In this document: positions 19,165-29,244 of the stretch, piece after piece
Numbering within the stretch: position 1 is the first letter of the stretch
How the letters are laid out: every line of letters starts with the position of its first letter
Assembly: GCA_020536535.1 (NCBI GenBank)
Contig: JAHLWZ010000353.1
Coordinates: 1 to 31,924, forward strand
Length of the DNA: 31,924 nt
Direction: 5' to 3'
Source of the DNA: Pelomyxa schiedti
Taxonomy: Eukaryota; Evosea; Pelobiontida; Pelomyxidae
Position numbers and translations under genes: made by a program
The notes under the pieces: model-generated
Told to the model about the DNA's origin: nothing
Database searches by the model: none
Seen by the model: only the letters and a program-made list of their open reading frames with translations

Positions 19165-21622
19165 TTAGAGTGGACAATGAGCGTCGACTGCACAGGCATA
19201 CAACTCCTATGAGAGGTGGTGAGGATGGGGTGGACTTAGACGAGATAAAAACCTTGGTGCAGAGACAGAAGTCACTGGTTTGGTGCATGGATGAGAGGCA
19301 CACCGGGTACTGATTGCGGCAAGCAGTTTGCTCGGCGGAGTCACATGTGGGAGTGACAACGGATGATTCATCGGGTACATCGGTACCTTAGTTACGAGAT
19401 AAGTGCAACGTAATAGGAGGAGAGCCACATACTTGGACAGGCATCAGAAAAAAGGGTATTATAGACTGCAGCAATCATCTGGTGATGGGTATCCAAATCC
19501 ATTGCCCAAAACATTGCACCGCCAAGCTGTTTCTGGCAAAGGTAGAGGGTCTTAGTATGGTGTGTATCCAAAGTGTCATAGGTGACAAATTGATTCCCCT
19601 TGAATGCAAATGCAGTCTGATTGTCGTAAGGTCATTGAACGAGATTGAGAAACATCTCACCGTAGTACTGCTGTCAACTGCTGAAGTTGCTCCACCTTTT
19701 ACAAACGCATCTATTTCAAAGGAGGAAAGGAAACCACCTTTGGAGGTGATGAGCAAAAAGAAAAAATAAAGTATTTCCAACCTTCTTGTGTACAGACACC
19801 TGCAGTTCCTGGACCTATGGCGGCAGCCCCGTACCGTGTGGCGGAGGTGCTACTTTGCGCTAATGTCCTACGAAAAACCGTCAGTAAGACAGAAAGGAAA
19901 CATTTTGACATACCAGGTGCGACCATAGGCAGCCAATCCAAGAATAAGTTTCTCTGAGGGAACCCCTGCACTCAAGTACAACTAGGTGTAAATTGTATTA
20001 GAATTAGAGAAACTTGCTGTAACGGTCTACTTGAACTGCATGGTCAATTGATAAGCCGTCGGTGGAATGAAGAGCGGTATGTGGCCCCACCACATTGTCC
20101 CAGGATCCCTGCATTTAGGTTAGGCTTTAAGTGGATCAAGAGTGTATGGTACATGTAGATCATAAGTCATGAGATTTATCCAGTCCACTTAGGCAAAAAA
20201 AAAAAATTTAGCATGGCCAAAAAGGCTAAGTCATACAGTATTGGTGGAACTGGTTCACTTGTAACAATTGAATCTTAGCTTCTCCGGCAGGAGCAGCGAT
20301 CGTAAGCAATAGTTTGTTAGCTGCATGCTCAGCGTCAATTGCAGCTCGTAACTCCTTCAATAACCTGAGAATGGGGTAGCACATATCGAATTAATGGAGG
20401 GATACACACAGAGTGAAGTTTGGGGTGTCCTGAGGCCGCCCACCTTGGTCAGGGAAAGCAGGATACTCCCAATCAATATCAATTCCTTTTTGATGTGAAA
20501 ATTGAATTGAATTTAGTGAAGTGCTGAAACCATCAAATCCGTGATCCCTGGCATATTTAATAGCGCTTTGGATGAAGACTTGTCTGTTTGAACTTGTTTC
20601 TGCCATTGAGCTGAAGTAGTGCTTGGTGGGTTCATTGTAGTTGAAGTTCCAACCACCAATGCTTATAAGAGTCTTGAGTGCAGGATATTGTGTCTACTTG
20701 CAGGTTTACTTGAGAAAGAAAGGAAATGAACTATAAACCTTTAAAGCCTGGATTTGGGTGTAAAAATCGAAGTCGTCCCATTCGTAGTTAGTGACAGTGA
20801 ACTGCGGTGTAATCACTGCAAACGCCTGTATATACTTAAGAAGATGTGGGAAAAAAGTGGCATACATAGTTGATGTGGGTGATATGAGAAGCATCAACAT
20901 TACTTGGAGTATACCGGCAGGGATAGCCATTCAAATTTCTGAATCTCGTTGGTATAATGGCACTAAAGTAAAAACATACGCAGTATGGTACTGGGGCCAA
21001 TTGGTAAAGTACGCCACCAATTTCTTATCGCCAGAAGGAGTAACTGGGGTAGGTGCAACAGAAGAGTCTCCAGTGGAAGGTTCAGGCACTACCGACGATT
21101 CTACAGGGATAACTGAGCCACTCCATACAGAGCCAGCCGCCCCTATGATTAGGGTTAGTTTAGAGAACTTGTAGCGCTCGGAATACCTTGGCAATCACTT
21201 GGGGGAGACGCTGAGGGCCTAAACCGTGATTCAGAAAAAAAAGGAGGGAAAATAGCATGTTGCAAACCAATTGCAGGGACTGGATGTAGTACTGCCACAC
21301 TGGCAAACTGTGCCACTTGCACAAGCATTCATGGTAGGAGTAACGCTGCCGTAGCACCACGCATACTGCAGGAAAACTGTGTAAGAGATCTCGCAAAAAA
21401 AAAAAAAAAAAAAAAAAAACCTATCACATAAAACGAGTATCGTGTAGTGCAACAGTGTTGCGAAGTGGAATAAAAGATGACAAACAAAAGAAAAAACAAG
21501 TTACGTGCCCTCGATGAGTCGAGACAGTAGAAACCAGTAGCGAGACCACTACAATCAGTTCGATCGCAATAGCTGAGCGAACACAGTATCGCAAATACAC
21601 CGGCAATCGCAAGTGACCGCAT
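19165..21622 (-). CDS. Secreted GH18 chitinase with N- and C-terminal Cys-rich modules
   Basis: The start at 21622 gives a signal peptide ([19 protein letters not shown]). A Cys-rich module follows ([48 protein letters not shown]) that resembles CBM19-type chitin binding. A Ser/Thr/Pro linker leads to the GH18 barrel: [28 protein letters not shown], and the catalytic [17 protein letters not shown], with an intron inside DG|IDID. Then come [15 protein letters not shown] and [16 protein letters not shown]. The catalytic Glu and the DxxDxDxE pattern are intact. A second Cys-rich tail ([25 protein letters not shown]) ends at 19165 if a 46-bp intron is removed; without it the frame would end at 19106. 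The enzyme would cleave chitin outside the cell or in the wall. At least ten exons; one intron has a 25-nt homopolymer (21395-21419). Confidence 0.85.
21395..21419. repeat. 25-nt A/T homopolymer in chitinase intron
   Basis: Uninterrupted run of 25 A on the plus strand (poly-T on the coding strand), about 15-40 nt upstream of an inferred acceptor. It may serve as an extreme polypyrimidine tract and is prone to sequencing length error. Confidence 0.9.
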
Positions 21623-21939
21623 GTTGCCAACAAGATCCAATGGGGAAAAAAATGAAAGTAAAGTCTGACTCGCCGCACTTGGTCCTTATAAGGACCCCTT
21701 TTTGCGACACTCGCCGAAACGCAGCATTAGCCTAACCACCTCCAAACTTTTTTCCCCTTTTGCTTTTTGCCCAAGTTGGATGGTGGGGCAAGAAAAAAGT
21801 AGATCCACCATCAGCCTATCTGCAAGGCTTCGCGTGAGAGATAAGGTTGCAAGAGTGTTCTGCTGCGCTGTGACCGAACCTGCCCCAAGGCATTTTTTGT
21901 TTAAACGAAACGGCTCAAGGTTAGCTTTTTAGAAACCCA
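21623..21939. promoter_or_regulatory. Divergent intergenic region with palindromic TATA element
   Basis: 317 bp between the divergent chitinase (-) and membrane protein (+) starts. It contains a perfect 16-bp palindrome GGTCCTTATAAGGACC at 21681-21696. The central TTATAA reads as a TATA-like box on both strands and lies 59 bp upstream of the chitinase ATG. No ORF or RNA gene is evident. Confidence 0.5.
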
Positions 21940-22972
21940 ATGGAGTACGAGCACGCGCCGTTGTTGAGTGAAGGTGGTGAGACACCAACAGCAACTGCTA
22001 CTGCCGCCAGTGCAGGAGCTCCTACAGTTCCTGATAAGGAAAGACGTGCTCTGGAGTATTACACTGGTGGGCCCGCCTTTCACTTTTTTCCCCCCATTTG
22101 CGTTATGTCCAATCGGGATGTTAATTATAGTTGTGTGGTGTGGCACATTTTTTTTTTTTGTTTGTGTGTGTGTTTCTTTTTTGTTTGACCTGTATTTTGT
22201 AATAATAACACCAAGGGCACGAGAAAACACTGCACTGGGCAGTATGTATCCTAAACTGAAACTTCTCGTTCACACTAACATTTTGGTGTTGCCTAGTTTC
22301 TGGGCTGCGTTTTGTTCAACTTTCTGGATTTTTTAGCGAATATAGTGATTGCAGTTTTGGCTCTTGCTGTAATTCTAATGAGGTCAGACGCTGACCCACA
22401 ATATACCTGTGACAGCGACGCTGTATACCCTTATCTCATTGTCACTGTAATTATGTACTATACTAAGTAAATATTGCACTCTTACGTTACCTTGCAGCTA
22501 TATTATTATGGGCTTGATAAATCTATGGCAGACCATCTTTGTTTTCACGGAGAGAGGGAAACTTCTCGCTGAAGTGAGAAGAGGAGTTGCACCACGAGGG
22601 AAATGCAAGCTTTTTGGCTTCATAATTGGTGCACTGAACCCAACAAACTTGATCCTCACCATTATAGCCACGGTGTTTTTGGGCAAGGGGTGCTATGGTG
22701 AAGACGGTGAAAAGAGCCTCACTGTTATGAAGCTCACAGTGATAGGAATGTGGGGAGAATTTATCTTCTCACAAATCATTACCATGACAGTTCTTATCTA
22801 CCGAATGCCAGTTTTGATGCTTTACGCTCCATCCGTTCGCCTGGATATGCCCCTCAACGATGTGTGTCAATACTCAATCCAGCATTACCTTACTAACACT
22901 TCCATAAAAACCAATACACAGTTATACCACGCAGTACAAAACAAACTCGACCAAAAATTTGGTGCACATTAA
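21940..22972 (+). CDS. Four-TM membrane protein of unknown function, with a 26-nt microexon (265 aa)
   Basis: Exons 21940-22066, 22216-22241, 22297-22466 and 22498-22972 join in frame to 265 aa. The N-terminus (MEYEHAPLLSEGGE) carries a possible acidic dileucine sorting signal (EHAPLL), as in endosomal or lysosomal membrane proteins. Four hydrophobic segments follow: FLANIVIAVLALAVILM; YLIVTVIMYY joined to IIMGLINLWQTIFVF; FIIGALNPTNLILTIIATVFL; and WGEFIFSQIITMTVLIYRM. A Cys pair lies between TM1 and TM2 (YTCDSDAV) and another Cys in GKGCYGEDG, as in small tetraspan proteins with two luminal loops. I recognise no family. The 26-nt exon (GHEKTLHWA) is bounded by AAG| and |GTATGT and is needed to keep frame. 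Confidence 0.65.
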
Positions 22973-23373
22973 TTTTGCTTTCCACTTGTCACGTTGCTTT
23001 CCCCTTGCAATCTTTTCGTTTCTTTGCCTTCAAAATTTGAACTGTCCCATAATTCCGGGGGAAAAACCCCGAGGCTTGTGCGCGAAAGGGAAGGAGAAAG
23101 TTCTTCATACATACCTGGTTGTACACACCGTTGATCAATGAGGACTGGTGTGTTGTCGTTGCCTTTGAGCTTGCACTCTCTCAGGGACGCGGCATGGATC
23201 TCCGAAAGGAGAGCCCAGCAACGTAATTTTTGTTGAGCTGGAGTCTGCGTCTCGTGCGCGACTCCTTTTTAAGAAAGAAAAAAGAACGAAGAGGCAAAAA
23301 CAGAGGCAGGGGATTGTTGTCTTTGGGTTTCTGTCCTTGTTTTCCCTTACAAAAAGCAACTTTTCAAACGAAA
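22973..23373. other. 401-bp intergenic region; possible structured RNA element at 23123-23223
   Basis: This spans the 3' UTR of the membrane protein and the 5' region of the next plus-strand gene. No conserved ORF. Inverted repeats can be paired: ACACACC/GGTGTGT (23123-23129 with 23147-23153), CGTTGC/GCAACG (23157-23162 with 23218-23223), and TGG-A-TCTCC with a GAAA loop and GGAGA-GC-CCA (23195-23217). It fits no tRNA, 5S or SRP pattern I can recognise. Confidence 0.4.
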
Positions 23374-26300
23374 ATGAGTAGGGACGTAGTGCACGATCTC
23401 ATTATTTACAACGCGAGGGTGTGGACAGGGGACCGCTTGGTGCCGAGTGCGTGGGCAGTTGGTGTGCGTGAAAGCCGGATCTCAGCTCTATGGGAAGATC
23501 CCGACGTCACTTGGGTGTGCGGTCCAAACGCCGTAACTACGACTGTTACGAGCACAGTTGCGGCCGGTGCGGGTGCTTCGCGGCGCGGTGAGTTTGTCGA
23601 GGAATTGAAGAAAAGAGCGTGGTTTACAGTGGACGCGTGTGGTGGCACTTTGATGCCGGGGTTTAATGACACACACGTGCACTACGAGCCACCTTCGTTT
23701 GTTCTACCTTGGACTGACGCCGCTGGAATTCGTGATCGCCAACAACTTAGTATGCTTTTTTTTCCCGCTTCCCTCCGAGTTTTGGCGACGCTTCCTCTTT
23801 GCCATAGTAAGTCTCTTTTCTCATTTTTCCAGGTGAATTGGCTCATACCGTGGCCGAGGAATCTGATTTTGGAACTGGTTGGATTGTTCTTCGAAATGTA
23901 CCTCACGATGTGGCCCCCACATCTCTCGCGGAAATTGACTCGTTTCTTCCCTCTACAAGGATTCCTTTGGTTCTTGTTTTCCAGAACGAACAGTTGAGCT
24001 TCCTTGGCTAGAAATACATTATCTCTCTCTCACACAAGTTTTACTTAGTTGTGGAATGGCCAACACAGCTGCACTCAGATGTGCGAAACTGCTTGGTCGA
24101 GGTTTTCCTCTTGAACTCCGTGGTGCGGCACTCGATGCTATACTTGCCTGTGTTGTAGATCCCCCGGCATCTCTTCTACGTCAATTCGCGAAATTAGGAA
24201 TCACTTCCATCCAGCTAATGGGCCACTCTTCAGAGAAGACTGCAATAATGGCGTCAATGGCTGATCAGGGACGAATACCACTGAGGATTGCAGTTGCCTT
24301 GGATAAAACTTCATTTGTATCTGGGGCACACAATTCTCTGCCTCGCAGTGCAGATGCTCGAGTCAGAGTTATGGCTCTGAAATTATATGCTGATCATCTC
24401 GTTGATGGAGACACTGCATGGAGATTGCCTTACTTTGGTCCTAGTGTTGTAGAAACCTGGGGGGCACACACCCTTGCCTATGATGCCGGTGTGGGTGGGA
24501 TTGGAGGAAGTAAATTCTCAGATGTTGATACGGAACATAAAGATGTGTCAACGAAAGCAAAGCACGCTTTTTACTCTGTGGACGAATTGACCACATGGAT
24601 AGAACGGGCAGAAGCAGCAGGCCTTCAGGTGTGCATCCATGCAACTGGAGATGGGGCAGTACGTGGTATATTAGATGCTGTAGAGACAGTGACAAAGAAG
24701 AAAAGAAACCAACTTCCATCACTGTGTAGACATCGTATTGAGCACGCTGAGTTAATTCACCCTGAAGATGTTCCACGCTTCGGTTCCATTGGAGTTCTTG
24801 CCTCCATGTCCCCGCTGCACGCTCCCTCCCAATACTGGAACAGTGATTGCGGATACCTAAAACATGTACACCCAGGACTTTGGGATACCCGCGGATTTGT
24901 GTGGCAGAATTTAATTCAAACAAACGGCAGAGTTCCATTGAGCACTGACTATCCCGTTGTTCAAGCAAATCCTCTGTGCACAGTGCACGCTGCAATTTCT
25001 AGGGTACCATATATCAAAGGGGGGCCGTCTCAGGCTTTCACTCTGGAAAACGCGTTGAAGGGGTACACAGCAGAACCAGCCTATGCGGAATTTCAAGAAA
25101 CTCGGAAAGGAACTTTGACCGAAGGGATGCTAGCTGATTTTACCTTGCTATCAACTGATATCTTGGCTTTTCGAAACGATAGGGAACAAGCTATGGCTGC
25201 CCTACTAAAATCCGTGGTAAATATGACAGTATGTGATGGACACATTACTTTCTTGTCTCCCTCGATTGAGCTTCAAGCACTGGTGATTGTTCCTCCAGCA
25301 CCTGTGCCACCTCGCCCTCGCGCCAGGCTTTCAAATCCTTCCCATCCTTCTGTGGAATTTAGAGTTCGCAATGCTACCACTCCTGCTGATATCCGTACAA
25401 TCGCATTAGTTATGGCGAAGGCAGCACTGTGCAACCCTGGTTTGAATGACTGGAATGCATTCGGGTGTGTAGATCCAGCAGGGTGGTACATTGGCGAACT
25501 GGTGAAACCACAATCAACTGTAGCACCCAGTATGGTGGCTTGCATCGGGGCAATGGTGTGGACAGAGTCATATGCTTATATTGGGCATGATCACTGCAGT
25601 AGACATCACCAAGGAAAGGGGTACGAAGCCCTAATGTGGCATACTGGAATGAGCCATATCCTTGACCGATGCAATAATTCCAACGCCTGTGTTGCTACTG
25701 ATATCGATCCTGAAGAAGAGGCCGAATTGCATTATCTGGGATTTAAACCCAGCTATAGGAGCACAAGGTTAGTTGCCTCCCTGCAGTCTCCAAGGATTGT
25801 ACCTGAAATTGTTGTGCTAAAGCACCCCACCACGGAGGCCGACACAGAAGTCGTAGCCAATTATACAGCAACACTAAACTCTATGGCCGAACTCTTTGTA
25901 GAATACACGGGAGTGAACAGACCCGATTTTGCGAAAGCCTGGTTCACGCAACCTAGTGCTTTTACTTGTGCCTATAGATCACCTACAACTGGCAAACTAC
26001 TGAGTGTTGGTGTACTTAGGCCTTCAGCAGGTGGTTATCGTGTTGGTCCCCTGTTTGTCTGCCGAAATACCTTGGAATTGCATACTGAGGCAGCTGCACA
26101 ATGCGTGCTACACCATACCATCCAGGCCCTTGCTACATTTGCCATTGCTCCAAAACCAAAACCCAAGGTACTTATACCAGAAAGTGAGCCAAGTTCCGCG
26201 GCAGTGACTTCAGTGAACGTTACATCGGCTCTTGCCATAGACGTTCCAGACACCAACTCGTGGGCATTCAGAGAACTTACCAACATGGGATTTGCCCAAA

Positions 26301-26392
26301 TGTGGGTTTCGTTACGAATGACAACAACCACATTCACAGGAGCCAACCTGGATTGCACTTGTGGCCTCGTTTCTTGGGAAGTTGGACCTTGA
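23374..26392 (+). CDS. Amidohydrolase (YtcJ-like) fused to tandem GNAT acetyltransferase module (3 exons, 959 aa)
   Basis: Exons 23374-23749, 23833-23992 and 24049-26392 join in frame. Residues about 5-590 are an amidohydrolase-3/YtcJ-type metal hydrolase: IIYNARVWTGDR, the metal site MPGFNDTHVHYEPP, HCGMANTAALR, the likely carboxylated Lys in VMALKLYADHLVDGDTAW, CIHATGDGAV, CRHRIEHAELIHPEDV and STDYPVVQANP. All expected ligands are visible. After a Pro-rich linker (near 635) comes a GNAT-like domain: VEFRVRNATTPADIRTIALV, GWYIGELV, MVACIGAMVWTESYAYIG, HHQGKGYEALMW and ELHYLGFKPSY. A second half follows, with GGYRVGPLFVC and IDVPDTNSWAFRELTNMGF, like the Acetyltransf_18 domain paired with GNAT in bacteria. 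YtcJ-like enzymes cleave amide or ester bonds of unknown substrates. The combined role is inference. Stop overlaps AATAAA (26393). Confidence 0.85.
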
Positions 26393-26398
26393 AATAAA
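26393..26398 (+). promoter_or_regulatory. AATAAA directly after the amidohydrolase-GNAT stop
   Basis: AATAAA starts at the first base after the TGA stop (26390-26392). It matches the polyadenylation signal consensus, and the convergent neighbour ends only 57 bp away. Use as a poly(A) signal is inferred; the resulting 3' UTR would be very short. Confidence 0.35.
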
Positions 26399-26449
26399 GG
26401 GATAGTGCAAAATAGTTTTATGCAGAAAAACAAGAGATTTCTTTTCTTT

Positions 26450-27921
26450 CTATACATCGCCTTCCTCCACACAAAACAATTGCTCCCATATCCCGACACA
26501 ACACACCTCTGGGGTACAAATGGCACGGAACATCCCTTTGCTGTTGTATGCAACACATGCACTTTGTGATAGGGCGGCGGTGACAGCAATAACACCACCA
26601 CAACCGGGAGGAAGTTGAGTCACGGCCATTTTGCATGCATCCTCCAGTGTCCTTCCGCCGTATCTATGTAGAGTGAGTGGTTTTTCCCACACAAATTTAC
26701 TTCATTGCGTGACTTACTGCATAATAGCAGAAACTTCATGTGCAGTGCATCGTCGCTGAAATTCTTCACCATTTCCGGTTCCTTCAAGTAGTTAAATTTA
26801 CAGTCGTGAACTGAAGGAAAAATAACACCAACTAACCGGAAATAGCACAGGTAGCATTATTGGCATAAGTGCCAGCACCCACAATAGGTGTGTCACCCAT
26901 TCTTCCACACATCTTATTTGTCCTGCCTCCTGTAGATGTTGCGGCTGCTACATTGCCATCCAACATGACCACACATCCTACTGTATTACCACCGTCAGTT
27001 TTATTGATGGAACCTGGTATTCAACTTAGAAATGAGTGCGGAGATGCAAGAAGTACGTACTTCCTTCATGACAACCGTTAAGAAAGGAAGATAATCTGGG
27101 CATGGGAAGGGACAAATTATCTACGTGCAGAAGGTAAGGTTTCAGAGGCTTTGGCACAGTTGCGTGATCTTGAGTAACCATTTTTGCTGCCAGTGCTGAC
27201 TGCAACTGGGCACGCCGCACATCAGTTGAGAAATAAGACTGTTCCACAATTTCAAGGTTATGTTCGGCAGCCAGCCGCCTTCATTGATCGCAAATCAATA
27301 CAGCGCAGAGAAAGTGTGTAAGGCGGCCATACTCTGCTGCTGGACCTGCTATGATGGCGTGATCAGTCTTGTCCATAACGAGCCTGGCGGCGGCAATAGG
27401 GTTTTTCACGCACTTCAGCAGGGATGCTGCTCCAGTGGCCAAATTTCTTCCGTCCATGATGCAGGCCTCCAGTTCGTGAATCCCATCATGATTGAACACA
27501 GCTCCCCTCCCAGCATTGAATAATTCGCAATCCTCAAGCATCATTACCTGTACCGAATTCAACAAACCAAAAGCCCAAAGCAATAGTAGCTTAAAATAAT
27601 GATATGGTTTGTTTATCTATCACCATGGCTTTAAAGGGAAAAAAAAAAAAAACAAGGCCTCTCGGGACGACAAGAGAGACTACATACGGCGGCTTGGGCC
27701 ACGTCCACTGCCGTAGCAGCCTTATGGGACACCATCAAGTCACGACAGCGCAGCACGATGCGAGCCAGGGCGCGCATGTAACAGCACACCACGTCGGGGG
27801 GCAGCTTCTTGCTGATGACACCAGCACCCCCATGCAGTGCAAGTGAAAACACACGGCGCTGCGGCCCCTGCGAATCCGTGTGGAGCCTGCCTCCCGTCCC
27901 CGAGGTCACGGCATCAGCCAT
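26450..27921 (-). CDS. Isoaspartyl peptidase / L-asparaginase, Ntn-hydrolase (asparaginase 2 family)
   Basis: The ATG at 27921 ([11 protein letters not shown]) leads to [18 protein letters not shown], the family's N-terminal strand. Spliced exons continue with [58 protein letters not shown] and a loop region ([10 protein letters not shown]). The nucleophile block [20 protein letters not shown] follows, whose Thr becomes N-terminal after self-cleavage. Then come [37 protein letters not shown] and [13 protein letters not shown]; the C-terminus ends at 26450. The family removes isoaspartyl dipeptides or asparagine, and all catalytic elements appear intact. About six exons with short introns. The loop between the two subunits looks longer than in bacterial enzymes. 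It is convergent with the amidohydrolase-GNAT gene and upstream of it lies the FmdE-type gene on the same strand. Confidence 0.88.
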
Positions 27922-28118
27922 GGTGGGATGATAAGAGAAATGAAAGGGCTCCGGCGTGTCCAATAATTAAATCTTAAAAACTCCAGACTTAAAGGGAGGT
28001 TGCGATCCCAGTCCGTGCTCTGTGCCATTGCACCAAGGCACAAAAATGGGGCCAGAAATAACGAACAAAAAAGTGCCGGCCATGTAGAGTGAACGACGGG
28101 TGGAGGTACCACTTGAGG

Positions 28119-28614
28119 TTACAGTAGGGACATCCCCACAGAGGCCCCAGGGTCACATGGCATAAGCTGCACGAGCTGAGATGTCATGCTACTGACACTC
28201 CAAATGGCAGTCACATCAGATTTAGCCACAACCCGCCCTGCAGCCCTCACGTCCCCACCGCACTTGGCCACAATCCCCCCGATCGTAGCGGCAGAAGCCT
28301 GATACACAACGCCGCTTACAGGCACCCACTGATTATGGGCGCCCCCCCTGGCCCGCCTCCACACCAGCACCACGACGCCGGCGTGGGCCTCGGGCACCAG
28401 GGACGGCCGCAGCGCCGCCCAGGCCTCGGCGCCCAGCTCCATCTGCACGTTGCCCTTGCCCAGGGTGGCCCCCGTGGTGACCTGCAGCCCGTCGACGGCG
28501 CACGAGAGCGGGGCCCGGGGCCGCCCGCCCCCGTCGGGTCCCGCCGTGGCGGGGCACACGCAGGCCACGTGGACGTGGAACGCGCTGGCTTGCGGTGGGG
28601 AGCAGGAGGAGGAG

Positions 28615-28649
<35 letters not shown>

Positions 28650-28948
28650 GGGCTCGGTGTCGGGGCAGCGGAGCCTGGTGAGGGAGTCTAGGCCGGCTAG
28701 GCCACCGGCTGCGACCCAGGGGCCCAGGTGCCCGTGGAATCTGGCACAATCGGCCATCCACTTGGGGTCATCGGCTGTGGGCTCGTAAGCAGTAAGGTCG
28801 TGTGCCCCTTGTGAGGCCATCATCAATCCGAAAATATTCCCGACGTGGAGTTTCCCATAATTGAACGGTGCTCGAGAGAAATGAGCAGGGGATAACAACA
28901 AGCGCCACCAGTTCCAGTTTCAGTGATGAACATTTTATAGATATCCAT
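28119..28948 (-). CDS. FmdE-domain protein (2 exons, 263 aa)
   Basis: Exon 1 is 28948-28909 (MDIYKMFITETGT) and exon 2 is 28870-28119, joined over a 38-bp intron with a pyrimidine-rich 3' end. The exon 2 frame alone would start at an ATG at 28823. The core matches the FmdE family (formylmethanofuran dehydrogenase subunit E): ADCARFHGHLGPWVAAGG, then a serine run, then ACVCPATAG and the signature CAVDGLQVTTGATLGKGN, followed by VVLVWRRA. The usual Cys of 'FHGHxCPG' is Gly here, a variant seen in some bacterial members. The C-terminal 60 residues (VVYQASAATIGGIVAKCGGD onward) are unassigned. In archaea the subunit belongs to methanogenesis; most stand-alone members have unknown roles, possibly metal or cofactor binding. 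A poly-Ser insert near residue 107 is coded by a hexanucleotide repeat. Confidence 0.72.
28603..28648. repeat. GAGGAC-type hexanucleotide/trinucleotide repeat
   Basis: Near-perfect (gaggac)n with leading ggagga triplets, inside the FmdE-domain gene. The minus strand encodes a run of 14 serines (TCC/TCG/TCT codons) inserted between the HGHLGP segment and the rest of the domain. It is likely length-variable. Confidence 0.85.
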
Positions 28949-29244
28949 AGTAAGATGACCCGTGGCTACAACTTATGACTGAGTTTTTTTTTCCCCTGGA
29001 AGCTTTTTTACTACCCGGAGGACAAGGCAACAGTGTTTGCTTTCTTTCTGATCATCACTGTGGACAAAAGCCGAATTACTGTGAACTTCAGTTCGGCGAT
29101 TAGCGCGAGCCGGGAAGAAAGCTAGTAAAAAGAAAACAAAATCAATATTGATACGACACGCGTGGTTGGCTTTGAACGGAACGTAACGCAGATCCGTACA
29201 TAAAAAGCCGCGCTTTATTGTGTGTGGGACGGTCCTAGGACAAC
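28949..29244. promoter_or_regulatory. Divergent region between FmdE-type and CH-domain genes
   Basis: About 296 bp between divergent starts. A TATA-like CATAAAAAG lies at 29199-29207, 38 bp before the plus-strand ATG. A minus-strand open frame covers most of the region but shows no domain. Promoter function is inferred. Confidence 0.4.

Noticed and set aside
28333-28788. Overlapping GC-rich open frames on both strands
   Set aside because: Shadow frames of the FmdE-domain exon; Arg/Gly/Pro-rich with no conserved motif.
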